Assembly: GCF_016652235.1 (NCBI RefSeq)
Contig: NZ_JAEPKU010000009.1
Span: forward strand, 1 to 63,468
DNA length: 63,468 bases
Reading direction: 5' to 3'
Origin: Dysgonomonas sp. Marseille-P4677
GTDB taxonomy: Bacteria > Bacteroidota > Bacteroidia > Bacteroidales > Dysgonomonadaceae
Of the stretch, positions 1 to 10,060 are shown piece by piece. A program made the translations under genes and the position numbers. The notes under the pieces were generated by a model. The model was not told the DNA's origin and did not search any database. It was given only the letters and a program-made list of their open reading frames with translations. Positions within the stretch are counted from its first letter, which is position 1, and each line of letters begins with the position of its first letter.

Positions 1-18
1 AGTGTGTATAAGAGACAG
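1..18. other. Probable Nextera mosaic-end adapter remnant
   Basis: Bases 3-18 read TGTGTATAAGAGACAG, identical to the last 16 bases of the 19-base Tn5 mosaic end used in Nextera libraries; the first two bases also fit if one A is missing. In the frame of the following gene it encodes YKRQ, a well-known sign of adapter carry-over in predicted proteins. It is best read as untrimmed adapter at a contig end, not genomic DNA. Confidence 0.9.
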
Positions 19-666
19 GTTAGAGGAAATGGAAATATTACGAACAACGAAGTAAATATATCCGACTACAAGCAATTGGAATTTAGCGGATCATCCACAC
101 TCATTTATGAACAGAAGCCGAATGAAGCCCCGTATCTACGCATAGAAACAGATGAGAACATTTATCCATTATTGACTATCGAGTCTAACAATGGGGTTCT
201 TACTATTGATAGCAAGAAAAATATACGCCCCACAAAATTCATGATCTATACCAATTCTACCGCTTTGGAAAAATTAAGCGCTAGTGGATCTATAAAAGCT
301 CAGGTAAAAGGAAAACTAGAAACTTCCGGCTTAGAATTTTCTCTGTCAGGTAGTGGAAACGTAGTCATCGATAGCCTGATATGCCAAACTTTAAAATCAA
401 AAGCTTCCGGTTCGGCTGACATTACAATAAACGGAGGTAAAGTTTCACTTATAGAAAGCTCTATATCAGGTAGTGGAAAAGTAAATACCGTAGCAATACA
501 GGCTGACTCTGTATATTGTACAGTTTCAGGCAGTGGAGATTTCGATGTTTGGGCCGATAAATATTTGCAGATAAAAGTTTCGGGTAGTGGTAACGTAAGA
601 TACAAAGGAAACCCTAATATAGACAAATCAATCTCAGGATCGGGCAAAGTAATGCAAATAAACTAA
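19..666 (+). CDS. GIN-domain (DUF2807) surface/secreted protein, 5' truncated
   Basis: This is the C-terminal part of a head-GIN-domain protein (DUF2807), a family common in Bacteroidota and predicted to form a parallel beta-helix outside the cytoplasm. The visible ~215 residues contain repeated SGSG/SGSA turns roughly every 19-22 residues (SGSGNVV, SGSADIT, SGSGKVN, SGSGDFD, SGSGNVR, SGSGKVM), as expected for a stacked beta-solenoid. No signal peptide is visible because the start is missing: the GTG at base 4 lies inside the adapter-like sequence and is not a real start. A hairpin terminator follows the stop. Function is unknown; the name 'putative auto-transporter adhesin' used for the family is not proof of adhesion. 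Confidence 0.85.
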   Translation, partial: VRGNGNITNNEVNISDYKQLEFSGSSTLIYEQKPNEAPYLRIETDENIYPLLTIESNNGVLTIDSKKNIRPTKFMIYTNSTALEKLSASGSIKAQVKGKLETSGLEFSLSGSGNVVIDSLICQTLKSKASGSADITINGGKVSLIESSISGSGKVNTVAIQADSVYCTVSGSGDFDVWADKYLQIKVSGSGNVRYKGNPNIDKSISGSGKVMQIN

Positions 667-676
667 TATAAATTAA

Positions 677-712
677 AAAAGGATGGGGTCTACTCCATCC
701 TTATTTCTTTTA
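677..712 (+). terminator. Rho-independent terminator after GIN-domain gene
   Basis: An 8-bp perfect stem (AAGGATGG 679-686 with CCATCCTT 695-702) and an 8-nt loop are followed by a T-rich run, 13 bases after the stop codon. Confidence 0.75.
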
Positions 713-740
713 TATCTCTATATTCAATTTATCATTTAAA

Positions 741-780
741 GGATATCTATATACCTTAGATTCAAAATATATAGATATCC
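741..780 (-). terminator. 13-bp inverted repeat, possible terminator of the small minus-strand gene
   Basis: GGATATCTATATA (741-753) and its exact reverse complement (768-780) flank a 14-nt spacer, 16 bases beyond the stop of the gene at 797-1063. It could end that transcript, but the stem is AT-rich and the following T-tract is poor, so another role is possible. Confidence 0.45.
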
Positions 781-796
781 CAAATTTGTAAAAGCA

Positions 797-1063
797 TCAC
801 ATACCTATTTGAGTTTTAATATAACGATTAGCTTCATCTTCAGTTAAGAAGTACAATAAACCTTTAAACTCGAATGGAAACTTTTCAATCGCAAGCTGGA
901 TAAAACGTTTTCGTTCATCCTTCTCCAAATTAAAGTTTTCGTAGGTGGTAACAACGTCTCTTTTTTCATCAGGAGAAATGATTTTAAAAACCTTTATCGA
1001 CAATTTTCTGGGGTCTACCCTATATAGAATATCCCCAACCTTTAAAGCAACTTTTAGACTCAT
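797..1063 (-). CDS. Small hypothetical protein, 88 aa
   Basis: I do not recognise this protein. It is 88 residues, soluble and lysine-rich, with no signal peptide or membrane segment. The N-terminal half (VGDILYRVDPRKLSIKVF) looks like a short beta-barrel start, and the C-terminal half ends in a probable helix (LTEDEANRYIKTQIGM). It is a single-gene unit on the minus strand, convergent with the GIN-domain gene and divergent from the methylmalonyl-CoA epimerase gene. Length, ATG start and the inverted repeat downstream favour a real gene. Confidence 0.6.
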   Translation of the reverse strand: MSLKVALKVGDILYRVDPRKLSIKVFKIISPDEKRDVVTTYENFNLEKDERKRFIQLAIEKFPFEFKGLLYFLTEDEANRYIKTQIGM

Positions 1064-1395
1064 AGCAATTCACTTTAAAAGTTAGACATAATAGTGCATG
1101 ATTTTAAAGGATTGAGATTGATAAATTGTTCACTAAATTCATTTCTTTTAACAGACAAAAATGATAAAAAGTAATAACCGGACTCTCTACATTGATATTT
1201 ATATTTTCATATCAGACTGACAAAAAGGATATTACTATGTTAAAATACTACCATTTAGAAAAAAGAACAGCCGACTGCACACTTTTTATCACTTTGTGCA
1301 AAAACTGTGTTTTTTTACAATATAAATTTCGTTGTCTTATATTTTAGTAGTACCTTTGCGCCGAACTAAATAATAACTTTTATTCAAATAAAATC
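1064..1395. other. Intergenic region between divergent genes
   Basis: This 332-bp AT-rich region separates the 88-aa gene from the epimerase gene. It holds the epimerase promoter candidate near 1351 and a weaker -7-like box (TCACTTTG, around 1289-1296). I see no RNA gene, repeat or small coding sequence. Confidence 0.6.
1328..1358 (+). promoter_or_regulatory. Bacteroidota-type promoter of the propionate module
   Basis: TACCTTTG at 1351-1358 fits the -7 consensus TAnnTTTG exactly. A weak -33 match (TTCG, 1328-1331) lies 19 bases upstream. The predicted 5' leader is about 30 bases. Confidence 0.6.
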
Positions 1396-1809
1396 ATGGA
1401 TATTTCACACATTGAGCATCTAGGTATTGCTGTAAAAAGTATTGAAGAACAACTTCCATATTATGAAGGTGTTTTAGGTTTAAAATGTTATAACATAGAG
1501 GTTGTAGAAGACCAAAAAGTAAAAACTGCATTCTTTAAAGTAGGACAAACTAAAATTGAGCTTCTTGAGCCTACAAGCCCTGACAGTACAATTGCTAAAT
1601 TCATTGAGAAAAAAGGAGAAGGCATCCATCACATCGCTTGGTGTGTTCAGGACGGAGTAGCCAACGCTTTGGCAGAAGTAGAAGCAAAAGGTGTTCAACT
1701 TATCGACAAAGCACCTCGCCGTGGAGCCGAAGGCTTGGATATAGCTTTCCTTCATCCTAAAACAACAGGCAGCGTACTTACTGAATTCTGTGAAACTCCA
1801 AAAAAATAA
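1396..1809 (+). CDS. mce: Methylmalonyl-CoA epimerase
   Basis: Interconverts (2R)- and (2S)-methylmalonyl-CoA in the succinate-propionate pathway. The 137-residue protein has the vicinal-oxygen-chelate fold with two paired beta-alpha-beta-beta-beta modules. Likely metal ligands are His8, a residue in the TKIELLEP strand (near 55), His79 in the HHIAW motif and Glu130 in LTEFCE, matching known epimerases. Length is normal for the family. It lies 93 bases before the carboxyltransferase gene, with a strong hairpin between them, so the downstream genes may be expressed at a different level. The gene order epimerase, mmdA, small chain, biotin carrier is typical of Bacteroidales. Confidence 0.93.
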   Translation: MDISHIEHLGIAVKSIEEQLPYYEGVLGLKCYNIEVVEDQKVKTAFFKVGQTKIELLEPTSPDSTIAKFIEKKGEGIHHIAWCVQDGVANALAEVEAKGVQLIDKAPRRGAEGLDIAFLHPKTTGSVLTEFCETPKK

Positions 1810-1811
1810 AG

Positions 1812-1856
1812 AAAATGACTTTACGCTCTTAAACGATGCAGTAAAGTCATTTTTTG
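1812..1856 (+). terminator. Terminator or attenuator between mce and mmdA
   Basis: AAAATGACTTTAC (1812-1824) pairs perfectly with 1841-1853 around a 16-nt loop and is followed by T residues. It sits inside an otherwise co-directional gene cluster, so it may only reduce read-through. Confidence 0.7.
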
Positions 1857-1902
1857 TATAAAAACAGATTAAAATTTTTTTTAGAATTTAAAATATTAAA
1901 AA

Positions 1903-3453
1903 ATGAGCCAACTTGAAAAGGTAAAAGAGCTAATGGAACTTCGTGCAAAAGCTCGTCTTGGTGGAGGTCAGAAGAGAATTGATTCTCAACATGCAAAAGG
2001 CAAATACACAGCACGCGAACGTATAGCTATCCTGCTTGACGAAGGCAGCTTCGAAGAGTTCGATATGTTTGTAGAACACCGTAGTACAAACTTCGGTATG
2101 GACAAACAAAAATTTCTTGGTGACGGTGTAGTAACCGGATGCGGTACTATCGATGGCCGTTTGGTTTATATATTCGCTCAAGACTTTACTGTAATCGGCG
2201 GATCTCTTTCCGAAACTATGGCATTGAAAATATGTAAGGTAATGGATATGGCTATGAAAGTAGGTGCTCCTGTGATCGGTATTAACGACTCGGGTGGCGC
2301 ACGTATCCAAGAAGGAGTAAATGCTTTGGCCGGTTATGCTGAAATATTCCAACGTAACATTCTTGCATCGGGCGTAATACCTCAAATATCAGGTATTTTC
2401 GGACCATGTGCTGGTGGTGCTGTATATTCTCCTGCTCTTACCGACTTCACTCTGATGACTGAAGGCACTTCTTATATGTTCCTTACTGGTCCTAAGGTTG
2501 TAAAAACTGTTACAGGTGAAGACGTTACTCAAGAAGATCTTGGTGGCGCTAGTGTACACACTACAAAATCGGGTGTAGCTCACTTCTCTGTAGCAAATGA
2601 AGACGATGGACTTTCTCTTATCCGTCATCTATATAGTTTCCTTCCACAAAACAATATGGAAGAAGCTCCTCGCAAAGAGTGCACTGACCCTATTGCCAGA
2701 ATGGAAGATTCGTTGAACGAAATCATCCCCGATAATCCAAACAAGCCTTACGATATGCTTAATGTTATCGGTGCTGTTGTGGATAATGGTGAATTCCTTG
2801 AAGTACATGGCAACTATGCTAAAAACATCATTATCGGTTTTGCTCGTATGAACGGACAGTCTGTGGGTGTTGTAGCAAACCAACCTAAATATCTTGCCGG
2901 AGTACTAGATATCAATGCTTCTCGTAAAGCAGCACGCTTTGTACGTTTTTGCGATGCTTTCAATATTCCATTAGTAACATTGGTAGATGTACCTGGATTC
3001 CTTCCTGGAACAGGACAAGAATACGGTGGTGTGATCACTCACGGAGCGAAACTCCTTTATGCTTATGGTGAAGCGACAGTGCCTAAAGTAACTGTTACCT
3101 TACGTAAATCTTATGGAGGTTCTCACATCGTGATGAGTTGTAAACAACTTCGTGGGGATATCAACTACGCATGGCCAACTGCAGAAATTGCAGTAATGGG
3201 TGCTGACGGAGCTGCGGAAGTATTGTATGCTAAAGAAATCAAAGACTCCGAAAATCCTGCTGAAGCACTTGCTGCTAAGAAAGAAGAATATAACAAATTA
3301 TTCTGTAACCCTTTCAACGCTGCTCGTTATGGATATATCGACGACGTTATCGAACCGCGTAATACACGTTTCCGTGTAATTCGTGCGTTGGAACAGTTGA
3401 GAACTAAAAAGCAAGTTAATCCTGCTAAAAAGCATGACAATCTGCCTTTGTAA
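1903..3453 (+). CDS. mmdA: Methylmalonyl-CoA decarboxylase / acyl-CoA carboxylase carboxyltransferase subunit
   Basis: This is the carboxyltransferase subunit (516 residues, the normal length) that moves the carboxyl group between methylmalonyl-CoA or propionyl-CoA and biotin. Two crotonase-like halves are visible: the first with [12 protein letters not shown] and the oxyanion-hole segment [13 protein letters not shown], the second with [13 protein letters not shown] and the [12 protein letters not shown] segment. In Bacteroidales this gene usually belongs to a sodium-pumping methylmalonyl-CoA decarboxylase. Here no membrane beta subunit (mmdB) follows, so the complex could instead act as a propionyl-CoA carboxylase or transcarboxylase, or use an mmdB encoded elsewhere. 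Confidence 0.92.
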   Translation: MSQLEKVKELMELRAKARLGGGQKRIDSQHAKGKYTARERIAILLDEGSFEEFDMFVEHRSTNFGMDKQKFLGDGVVTGCGTIDGRLVYIFAQDFTVIGGSLSETMALKICKVMDMAMKVGAPVIGINDSGGARIQEGVNALAGYAEIFQRNILASGVIPQISGIFGPCAGGAVYSPALTDFTLMTEGTSYMFLTGPKVVKTVTGEDVTQEDLGGASVHTTKSGVAHFSVANEDDGLSLIRHLYSFLPQNNMEEAPRKECTDPIARMEDSLNEIIPDNPNKPYDMLNVIGAVVDNGEFLEVHGNYAKNIIIGFARMNGQSVGVVANQPKYLAGVLDINASRKAARFVRFCDAFNIPLVTLVDVPGFLPGTGQEYGGVITHGAKLLYAYGEATVPKVTVTLRKSYGGSHIVMSCKQLRGDINYAWPTAEIAVMGADGAAEVLYAKEIKDSENPAEALAAKKEEYNKLFCNPFNAARYGYIDDVIEPRNTRFRVIRALEQLRTKKQVNPAKKHDNLPL

Positions 3454-3474
3454 TCCTTCAAAATAAATATAACA

Positions 3475-3651
3475 ATGAGCGATCAGAATATATCAAAAGA
3501 AGTATTGGCAGCTATAGCGATGGCTATATATGATGCGCAACATCAACATGATATAGAGAGTAATGTACTAACTATAAAACATGTATCGAAAGATTATTTG
3601 CCTTGGGCCGACAAAAGGGAGGCTATGCTTCAAATGCCAGTAAGAAAATAA
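3475..3651 (+). CDS. Small MmdE/OadG C-terminal-like decarboxylase subunit, 58 aa
   Basis: A 58-residue reading frame sits exactly between mmdA and the biotin-carrier gene (21- and 16-base gaps). It begins MSDQNISKEVLAAIAMAIYD and ends with a LPWADKREAMLQMPVRK tail, resembling the C-terminal part of OadG/MmdD gamma-delta chains. It lacks the N-terminal membrane helix of those chains. In Veillonella the epsilon chain MmdE is likewise a short protein homologous to the delta chain C-terminus and is thought to help stabilise the complex; I infer a similar role here. Identification rests on motif memory plus gene position. Confidence 0.75.
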   Translation: MSDQNISKEVLAAIAMAIYDAQHQHDIESNVLTIKHVSKDYLPWADKREAMLQMPVRK

Positions 3652-3667
3652 AATTCGGAAAATCATT

Positions 3668-4114
3668 ATGAAACAGTTCATATACAGAATCAACGGTCAA
3701 GAATATATAGTTGCCGTGAATAAAATGGAGGGCGACCTTGCTGAAGTAGCCGTAAACGGAGCTAACTACAAGGTAGAATTGGTAAATAGTGACGAGGAAG
3801 TAAGCCTTGTTACACGCCCAGCAGCTAAAGCTGCTCCCGCACCTGCTGCACCAAAATCCGCAACAGCGACGCCTAGTGCAAACAGACCTACCGGAGGTGG
3901 TGCCGGTGCAGTAAAATCACCTCTACCTGGTATTGTTATCGGAATTCAAGTAAATGTGGGTGACGAAGTGAAAAAAGGTCAAACAGTAGCCATGCTTGAA
4001 GCCATGAAAATGGAAAATGCTATACAAGCACCTGTAGATGGTAAAGTAACCGAAATATGTGTAAATACAGGAGACTCTGTTCTTGAAGGAGTAGTTCTGC
4101 TCACTATCGGATAA
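3668..4114 (+). CDS. mmdC: Biotin carboxyl carrier subunit
   Basis: Carries the covalently bound biotin that shuttles CO2 for the carboxyltransferase. The 148-residue protein has an N-terminal module (1-50), a flexible Ala/Pro-rich linker (about 51-75), a Gly-rich hinge and a C-terminal biotinyl domain with the canonical EAMKMEN motif; Lys114 is the expected biotinylation site. Size and layout match gamma subunits of biotin-dependent decarboxylases. It is the last gene of the cluster: two hairpin terminators follow before the convergent amylase operon. Neither biotin carboxylase (accC) nor mmdB is present in the window. Confidence 0.92.
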   Translation: MKQFIYRINGQEYIVAVNKMEGDLAEVAVNGANYKVELVNSDEEVSLVTRPAAKAAPAPAAPKSATATPSANRPTGGGAGAVKSPLPGIVIGIQVNVGDEVKKGQTVAMLEAMKMENAIQAPVDGKVTEICVNTGDSVLEGVVLLTIG

Positions 4115-4132
4115 GAATACAATCAGAATAAG

Positions 4133-4166
4133 ATGCTGTATGGTAGAAACGCCATGCAGCATTTTG
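4133..4166 (+). terminator. Terminator after the biotin-carrier gene
   Basis: ATGCTGTATGG (4133-4143) pairs with CCATGCAGCAT (4152-4162), with one T-G wobble, followed by TTTT, 18 bases past the stop codon. Confidence 0.75.
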
Positions 4167-4310
4167 CATTTAATACATACTATAATATGCTCTAATAGAA
4201 ATCTCACATTTCCACTCAGAGCACCTTTTCAGGACAAACAATTAAATTCAGATTGGATATACCTCCACACTCCTCTACAATTTCTTAAAAAAGATATAAA
4301 CAGGATTATA

Positions 4311-4347
4311 AAAAAGGGAGATTTTGTTATTTAAAATCTCCCTTTTT
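4311..4347. terminator. Bidirectional terminator between convergent operons
   Basis: A perfect 15-bp stem (4311-4325 with 4333-4347) and 7-nt loop have A5 on one side and T5 on the other, so it can serve both strands. It ends 3 bases before the stop of the amylase gene on the minus strand. Confidence 0.85.
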
Positions 4348-4350
4348 AAT

Positions 4351-5715
4351 TTATCTTGTAAATATTCGATACTCCCAAGCCTGCAATGTATCAGGTAGTT
4401 TATCTACTTTCTTTCCGGAAAAATAATCGGTATAATCAGATCTGTTCAAAGCATCATTACTTGTATATGTAATTCTTTTACCCGATAGATTCAACATTAC
4501 CATTATCTCTTTACCTGCACTTTCCCTTGAAAAAATCAACAACTCTTTCCCGGCTGACGATGTATAAAATCTTAGCTTCCCTCCTATTTCTCCTGCACGA
4601 AGAGCGGGATGAGTATGCTTCAATTCATTTAATTTCTTATAAAATGTAGTAGTGGCATTGGTTGTCCATGATGGAACCATATCTTTCTCAAAAAATGAAA
4701 GACGTTTCTTCATTCCCACTTCTTGTCCTGTATATATCATTGGCATGCCATTCAATGTATATGTAAGTACGGCAAAAGCATCGGTACATTTCCCATAGCG
4801 CTCATACTCTGTTCCATTCCATGAATTTTCATCATGATTGGTCAAAAAATTCATTTTGTAGGCATCCGGACACATAATTGTATCCAATTTTTGAATATAG
4901 GAAATGATATCTTCTGCTGTTTTTACCCCTTTGTTAACATCAGCCATCATATGCATTAGTTCCCATGAATAATTAGCATCGAAAGCATGTTCCAACAAAT
5001 CGTAGTTTTCGGACTCAGCTAACATAAATACAGGCTTAATACTATCTAAGCCAGGACGCAGTTGGTTCCAGAAATCAGTTGGAACTTCATGAGCCATGTC
5101 GCAGCGATACCCATCAATATCGAAATGTTTTACCCAATATTTCATTGACTCAATCATTCCTAAGCGTAAATCGTTATTGTCATAATTTAATTCATATGTG
5201 TCTGTCCAATCGTAGGGGCTTTTAAAATCGCCACTAATGCTATCTTTTACATACCAGTCAGGATGCTCGGTTGTCCACACATTATCGCATCCGGTATGAT
5301 TTGCAACCCAGTCAAGAATAATTTTAAATCCCATTCCGTGTGCTTTATCAACAAGGCGTTTAAAATCTTCCTTAGTACCAAACTCAGGATTTACATCAGT
5401 ATAATCTTTTACTGCATAATAACTGCCCAAGGCTCCTTTGCGGTTCTTTTCCGAAATTGGATGTATTGGCATAAACCACAACACGTCAACTCCTAATTCT
5501 TTCAATCGAGGAAGATGATCCTCGAATGCAGCAAAAGTACCCTCTTTTGTATATTGTCTTACATTTACTTCATATATAACCGCATTACGAGTCCAATCTA
5601 AATGCTTAACAGTACATTTCTCAATAGGTTCCCCATTTGAAACCTGAGGCTTCTTGCTACATGAATAACCAATCAAAGCTATCGTAGCAATAATAAAAAA
5701 TACTTTATTTCTCAT
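4351..5715 (-). CDS. GH13 alpha-amylase-family lipoprotein
   Basis: A glycoside hydrolase of family 13 predicted to cleave alpha-1,4-glucans. A lipoprotein signal ends at GYSC with Cys19 as lipidation site, so it is anchored to a membrane, probably facing the periplasm or cell surface. The conserved GH13 regions are intact: DWVANHT (region I), DGYRCDMA with nucleophile Asp206, LAESE with probable acid/base Glu234, and LTNHDEN with Asp295. At 454 residues it has a catalytic barrel plus a short C-terminal beta domain and no starch-binding module. It is the last gene of the malQ operon, 29 bases after the transporter gene. Exact product specificity cannot be told from sequence. Confidence 0.9.
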   Translation of the reverse strand: MRNKVFFIIATIALIGYSCSKKPQVSNGEPIEKCTVKHLDWTRNAVIYEVNVRQYTKEGTFAAFEDHLPRLKELGVDVLWFMPIHPISEKNRKGALGSYYAVKDYTDVNPEFGTKEDFKRLVDKAHGMGFKIILDWVANHTGCDNVWTTEHPDWYVKDSISGDFKSPYDWTDTYELNYDNNDLRLGMIESMKYWVKHFDIDGYRCDMAHEVPTDFWNQLRPGLDSIKPVFMLAESENYDLLEHAFDANYSWELMHMMADVNKGVKTAEDIISYIQKLDTIMCPDAYKMNFLTNHDENSWNGTEYERYGKCTDAFAVLTYTLNGMPMIYTGQEVGMKKRLSFFEKDMVPSWTTNATTTFYKKLNELKHTHPALRAGEIGGKLRFYTSSAGKELLIFSRESAGKEIMVMLNLSGKRITYTSNDALNRSDYTDYFSGKKVDKLPDTLQAWEYRIFTR

Positions 5716-5744
5716 AAATTATAATTTGAATAATAAATTCTGGT

Positions 5745-7082
5745 TTAATCAATAGTTTCCGGTTTCAGTTGACGATCTGAATCTTGTACAAATACAACCG
5801 AAACAGCAGCTAAGAACATAGACACACCTGCCACAACAAGCATTGTAATCGAACTACCACCAGCCACATGCTTCAATAATAAACCGCCCGTTAATCCTGC
5901 GGCAATCTGAGGTATCGTAATTGTGGCATTAAAAATTCCCATATAGACGCCCATTTTACTAGGTGGTAATGCCGCAGATAAGATAGCATATGGCATTGCC
6001 AAAATACCTGCCCATGCAATTCCAACACCTAGCATAGATAAAAGAAGCATATTCTTATCATCAAAAAAATACATCGAAACAAGTCCTAATGCCCCCATCA
6101 TTAAGGCAAAAGAGTAAACTTTTTTACGACCTACTTTATCTGCCATCTTAGCCATGAATATAGAGAAAACAGCAGCAAATACTCCATATATTCCACTCAA
6201 TACTCCATTCCAGTTTCCAGCCTCATTATAAGCCTTAGAAAGAGGATCTTTGGTATGCCATACATTTTCAGCAATACCGTCTGTTGCATATACCCACATA
6301 ATGAACAAAGCAAACCAAGAAAAGAATTGTACAACTCCGAGTTGCAACATAGTTTTAGGAGTACTCTTCAAAATACTTATAAAAGATCTTCGTTCCTTCT
6401 CTATATCTGTGATGTTATTATATTGCTCATACTCCTTCGGAGCATATTCTTTTACCTTAAAGGAGGTCCACAACACAGTCAATAACAATGCTCCTCCTCC
6501 AAAGTAGAATGCTGTAATCACTGAGGGTGGAACCATCTCTCCTTCATTTGGGATATTCCTTATTCCAATCCAAGTAAGGATGAAAGGCAAGAAAGACCCA
6601 ACAACCGCCCCTACATTTGTAAGAAAACTCTGAGTAGAATAGCCCAAATTACGCTGCTTATCATTTACCATATCCCCCACCAACGACCTGAATGGCTGCA
6701 TTGAAACATTGAAAGCACAATCCATAAACAGTAGCATAAAAGCACCAAAAATAAAAGGAGGCATTATATGTGCGACAAACTCAGAGTTGGGCATAAAGAA
6801 CATCGCTATCGCCGATACTATGGCCCCGCCCAATATAAACGGTATACGTCGTCCAAACCGGGTCCATGTACGATCGCTCGACATACCGATAATAGGTTGT
6901 ACTATCAAGCCTGCGATAGGCGCTGCCAACCAATAATAATTCAGATGACTTAGGTCTGCGCCTAGAGCCGATAAAATCCGACTAGTTTGCGAACTTTGTA
7001 ATGAATACCCTATTTGAATGCCTAAGAATCCAAAACTAAGATTCCATATTTGCCAAAAGGTAAGTGTTGGTTTTTGTTTCAT
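5745..7082 (-). CDS. MFS sugar transporter (SLC45/GPH-like), probable maltose/maltodextrin importer
   Basis: A 445-residue 12-helix major facilitator of the type found next to maltose genes in Bacteroidota. The loop 2-3 signature FGRRIPFILGG and the matching loop 8-9 signature DKVGRKKVY are present. The N-terminal FWQIWNLSFGFLGIQIGYSL helix is characteristic of SLC45-like sugar:proton symporters. Context between two GH13 enzymes, MalQ and a LacI regulator indicates uptake of maltose or short maltodextrins across the inner membrane. The substrate is inferred from neighbours. Confidence 0.87.
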   Translation of the reverse strand: MKQKPTLTFWQIWNLSFGFLGIQIGYSLQSSQTSRILSALGADLSHLNYYWLAAPIAGLIVQPIIGMSSDRTWTRFGRRIPFILGGAIVSAIAMFFMPNSEFVAHIMPPFIFGAFMLLFMDCAFNVSMQPFRSLVGDMVNDKQRNLGYSTQSFLTNVGAVVGSFLPFILTWIGIRNIPNEGEMVPPSVITAFYFGGGALLLTVLWTSFKVKEYAPKEYEQYNNITDIEKERRSFISILKSTPKTMLQLGVVQFFSWFALFIMWVYATDGIAENVWHTKDPLSKAYNEAGNWNGVLSGIYGVFAAVFSIFMAKMADKVGRKKVYSFALMMGALGLVSMYFFDDKNMLLLSMLGVGIAWAGILAMPYAILSAALPPSKMGVYMGIFNATITIPQIAAGLTGGLLLKHVAGGSSITMLVVAGVSMFLAAVSVVFVQDSDRQLKPETID

Positions 7083-7123
7083 GGTATAATATTCTATTTT
7101 AAGATCATCGATCTTTGATCATT

Positions 7124-8158
7124 CTATATAATAGTTCCATCGATCAAAGGCTTTGTGGTTTGCCGTACAATCAGAGATGTTTTTATTATTCTATTCTTAC
7201 GTGAAGAGCTCTCCGGATTTTCTATCTTCTCCAACATTAAGCTCATAGCTTCTTCTCCAACTTTTTTGGGATGTTGATCCATTGTAGTCAACATAGGATC
7301 TGTATCCTGAGAAATATTCGAATTAGAAAATCCACAAATAGATATATCAGCGGGCACTTTCAGTCCCAACTCCTTAGTCGCTAGCAGAATGCCGGAAGCT
7401 GTATAATCGTTCATAGCCATAAAAGCATCAGGATAATTGGGTTCCTTCAATATTTCGAGGGCTTTTTCATAACCCAATTGTTTAGTATCAGCTATACGCA
7501 TAAGCGATTCATCCACCGGAATATGGTATTTGCGAAGTGCATCCAAATATCCATTTTTCCTATTTTTAGAGATCTCAAGATGTAGTGGCGCTGAAAAAAA
7601 GGCTATACGTTTACAACCCGTTTTTATCATGTATTCGACAGCTGTAAATGTACCTGAATAATCATCTACAACAACTTTATCAGAATCTATGCCTGTGCAT
7701 ATCCTATCAAAAAATATCACCGGAATATCATTATCTATCAATTCTTGAAAATGATCATATTTCATCGTTGCCTTCGATTGTGAAATCAGAACACCGCAAA
7801 CACGTGCTTTTATAAGCGTTTGCACATTCCGTATCTCTTTCTGATAATCTTCGGAAGACTGACACACAATAACATGATAATCTTTTTCTTCTGCAACTGT
7901 TTCCATTCCTGATAAAACCCCGGAAAAGAAATGATTTGCCAACTCGGGTACAATTACCCCTATGATATTAGTATGTTGAGTTCTCAGGCTTAAAGCCAAT
8001 GCATTCGGTTTGTATTTATGCTCTTTAGCATAGTCTTGCACTATTTTCCTCGTTTCGGGACTAATATCAGGATTATCCTTCAAAGCCCTCGACACTGTCG
8101 AGGGCGATATATTAAGATCTCTGGCTATATCTTTAATGGTAAGCGGCCCTTTTTTCAT
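7124..8158 (-). CDS. LacI-family transcriptional regulator of the maltodextrin operon
   Basis: A 344-residue DNA-binding protein with an N-terminal LacI helix-turn-helix (TIKDIARDLNISPSTVSRAL, residues 7-26) and hinge helix (YKPNALALSLR). The periplasmic-binding-protein-like effector domain contains the usual IGVIVPELANHFF and VVVDDYSGT segments. It lies inside the operon, between the periplasmic GH13 and the transporter, so it probably controls its own operon in response to a maltodextrin. This differs from the SusR system of Bacteroides thetaiotaomicron. A matching LacI-type operator candidate lies at 12907-12920 upstream of malQ. Confidence 0.9.
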   Translation of the reverse strand: MKKGPLTIKDIARDLNISPSTVSRALKDNPDISPETRKIVQDYAKEHKYKPNALALSLRTQHTNIIGVIVPELANHFFSGVLSGMETVAEEKDYHVIVCQSSEDYQKEIRNVQTLIKARVCGVLISQSKATMKYDHFQELIDNDIPVIFFDRICTGIDSDKVVVDDYSGTFTAVEYMIKTGCKRIAFFSAPLHLEISKNRKNGYLDALRKYHIPVDESLMRIADTKQLGYEKALEILKEPNYPDAFMAMNDYTASGILLATKELGLKVPADISICGFSNSNISQDTDPMLTTMDQHPKKVGEEAMSLMLEKIENPESSSRKNRIIKTSLIVRQTTKPLIDGTII

Positions 8159-8194
8159 GCTATAAGAGTTTGATTTTACTTCTTATAAAAGTAA

Positions 8195-10054
<1,860 letters not shown>

Positions 10055-10060
10055 TTATTT

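Noticed and set aside
1930-2385. A 151-codon open frame antisense to mmdA
   Set aside because: It lies inside a well-supported gene, encodes an atypical Tyr/Ser/Cys-rich sequence with no recognisable domain, and is a side effect of codon bias.
4140-4334. A 64-codon plus-strand frame between the biotin-carrier and amylase genes
   Set aside because: It starts inside one terminator hairpin and ends inside another, so it is not a plausible gene.
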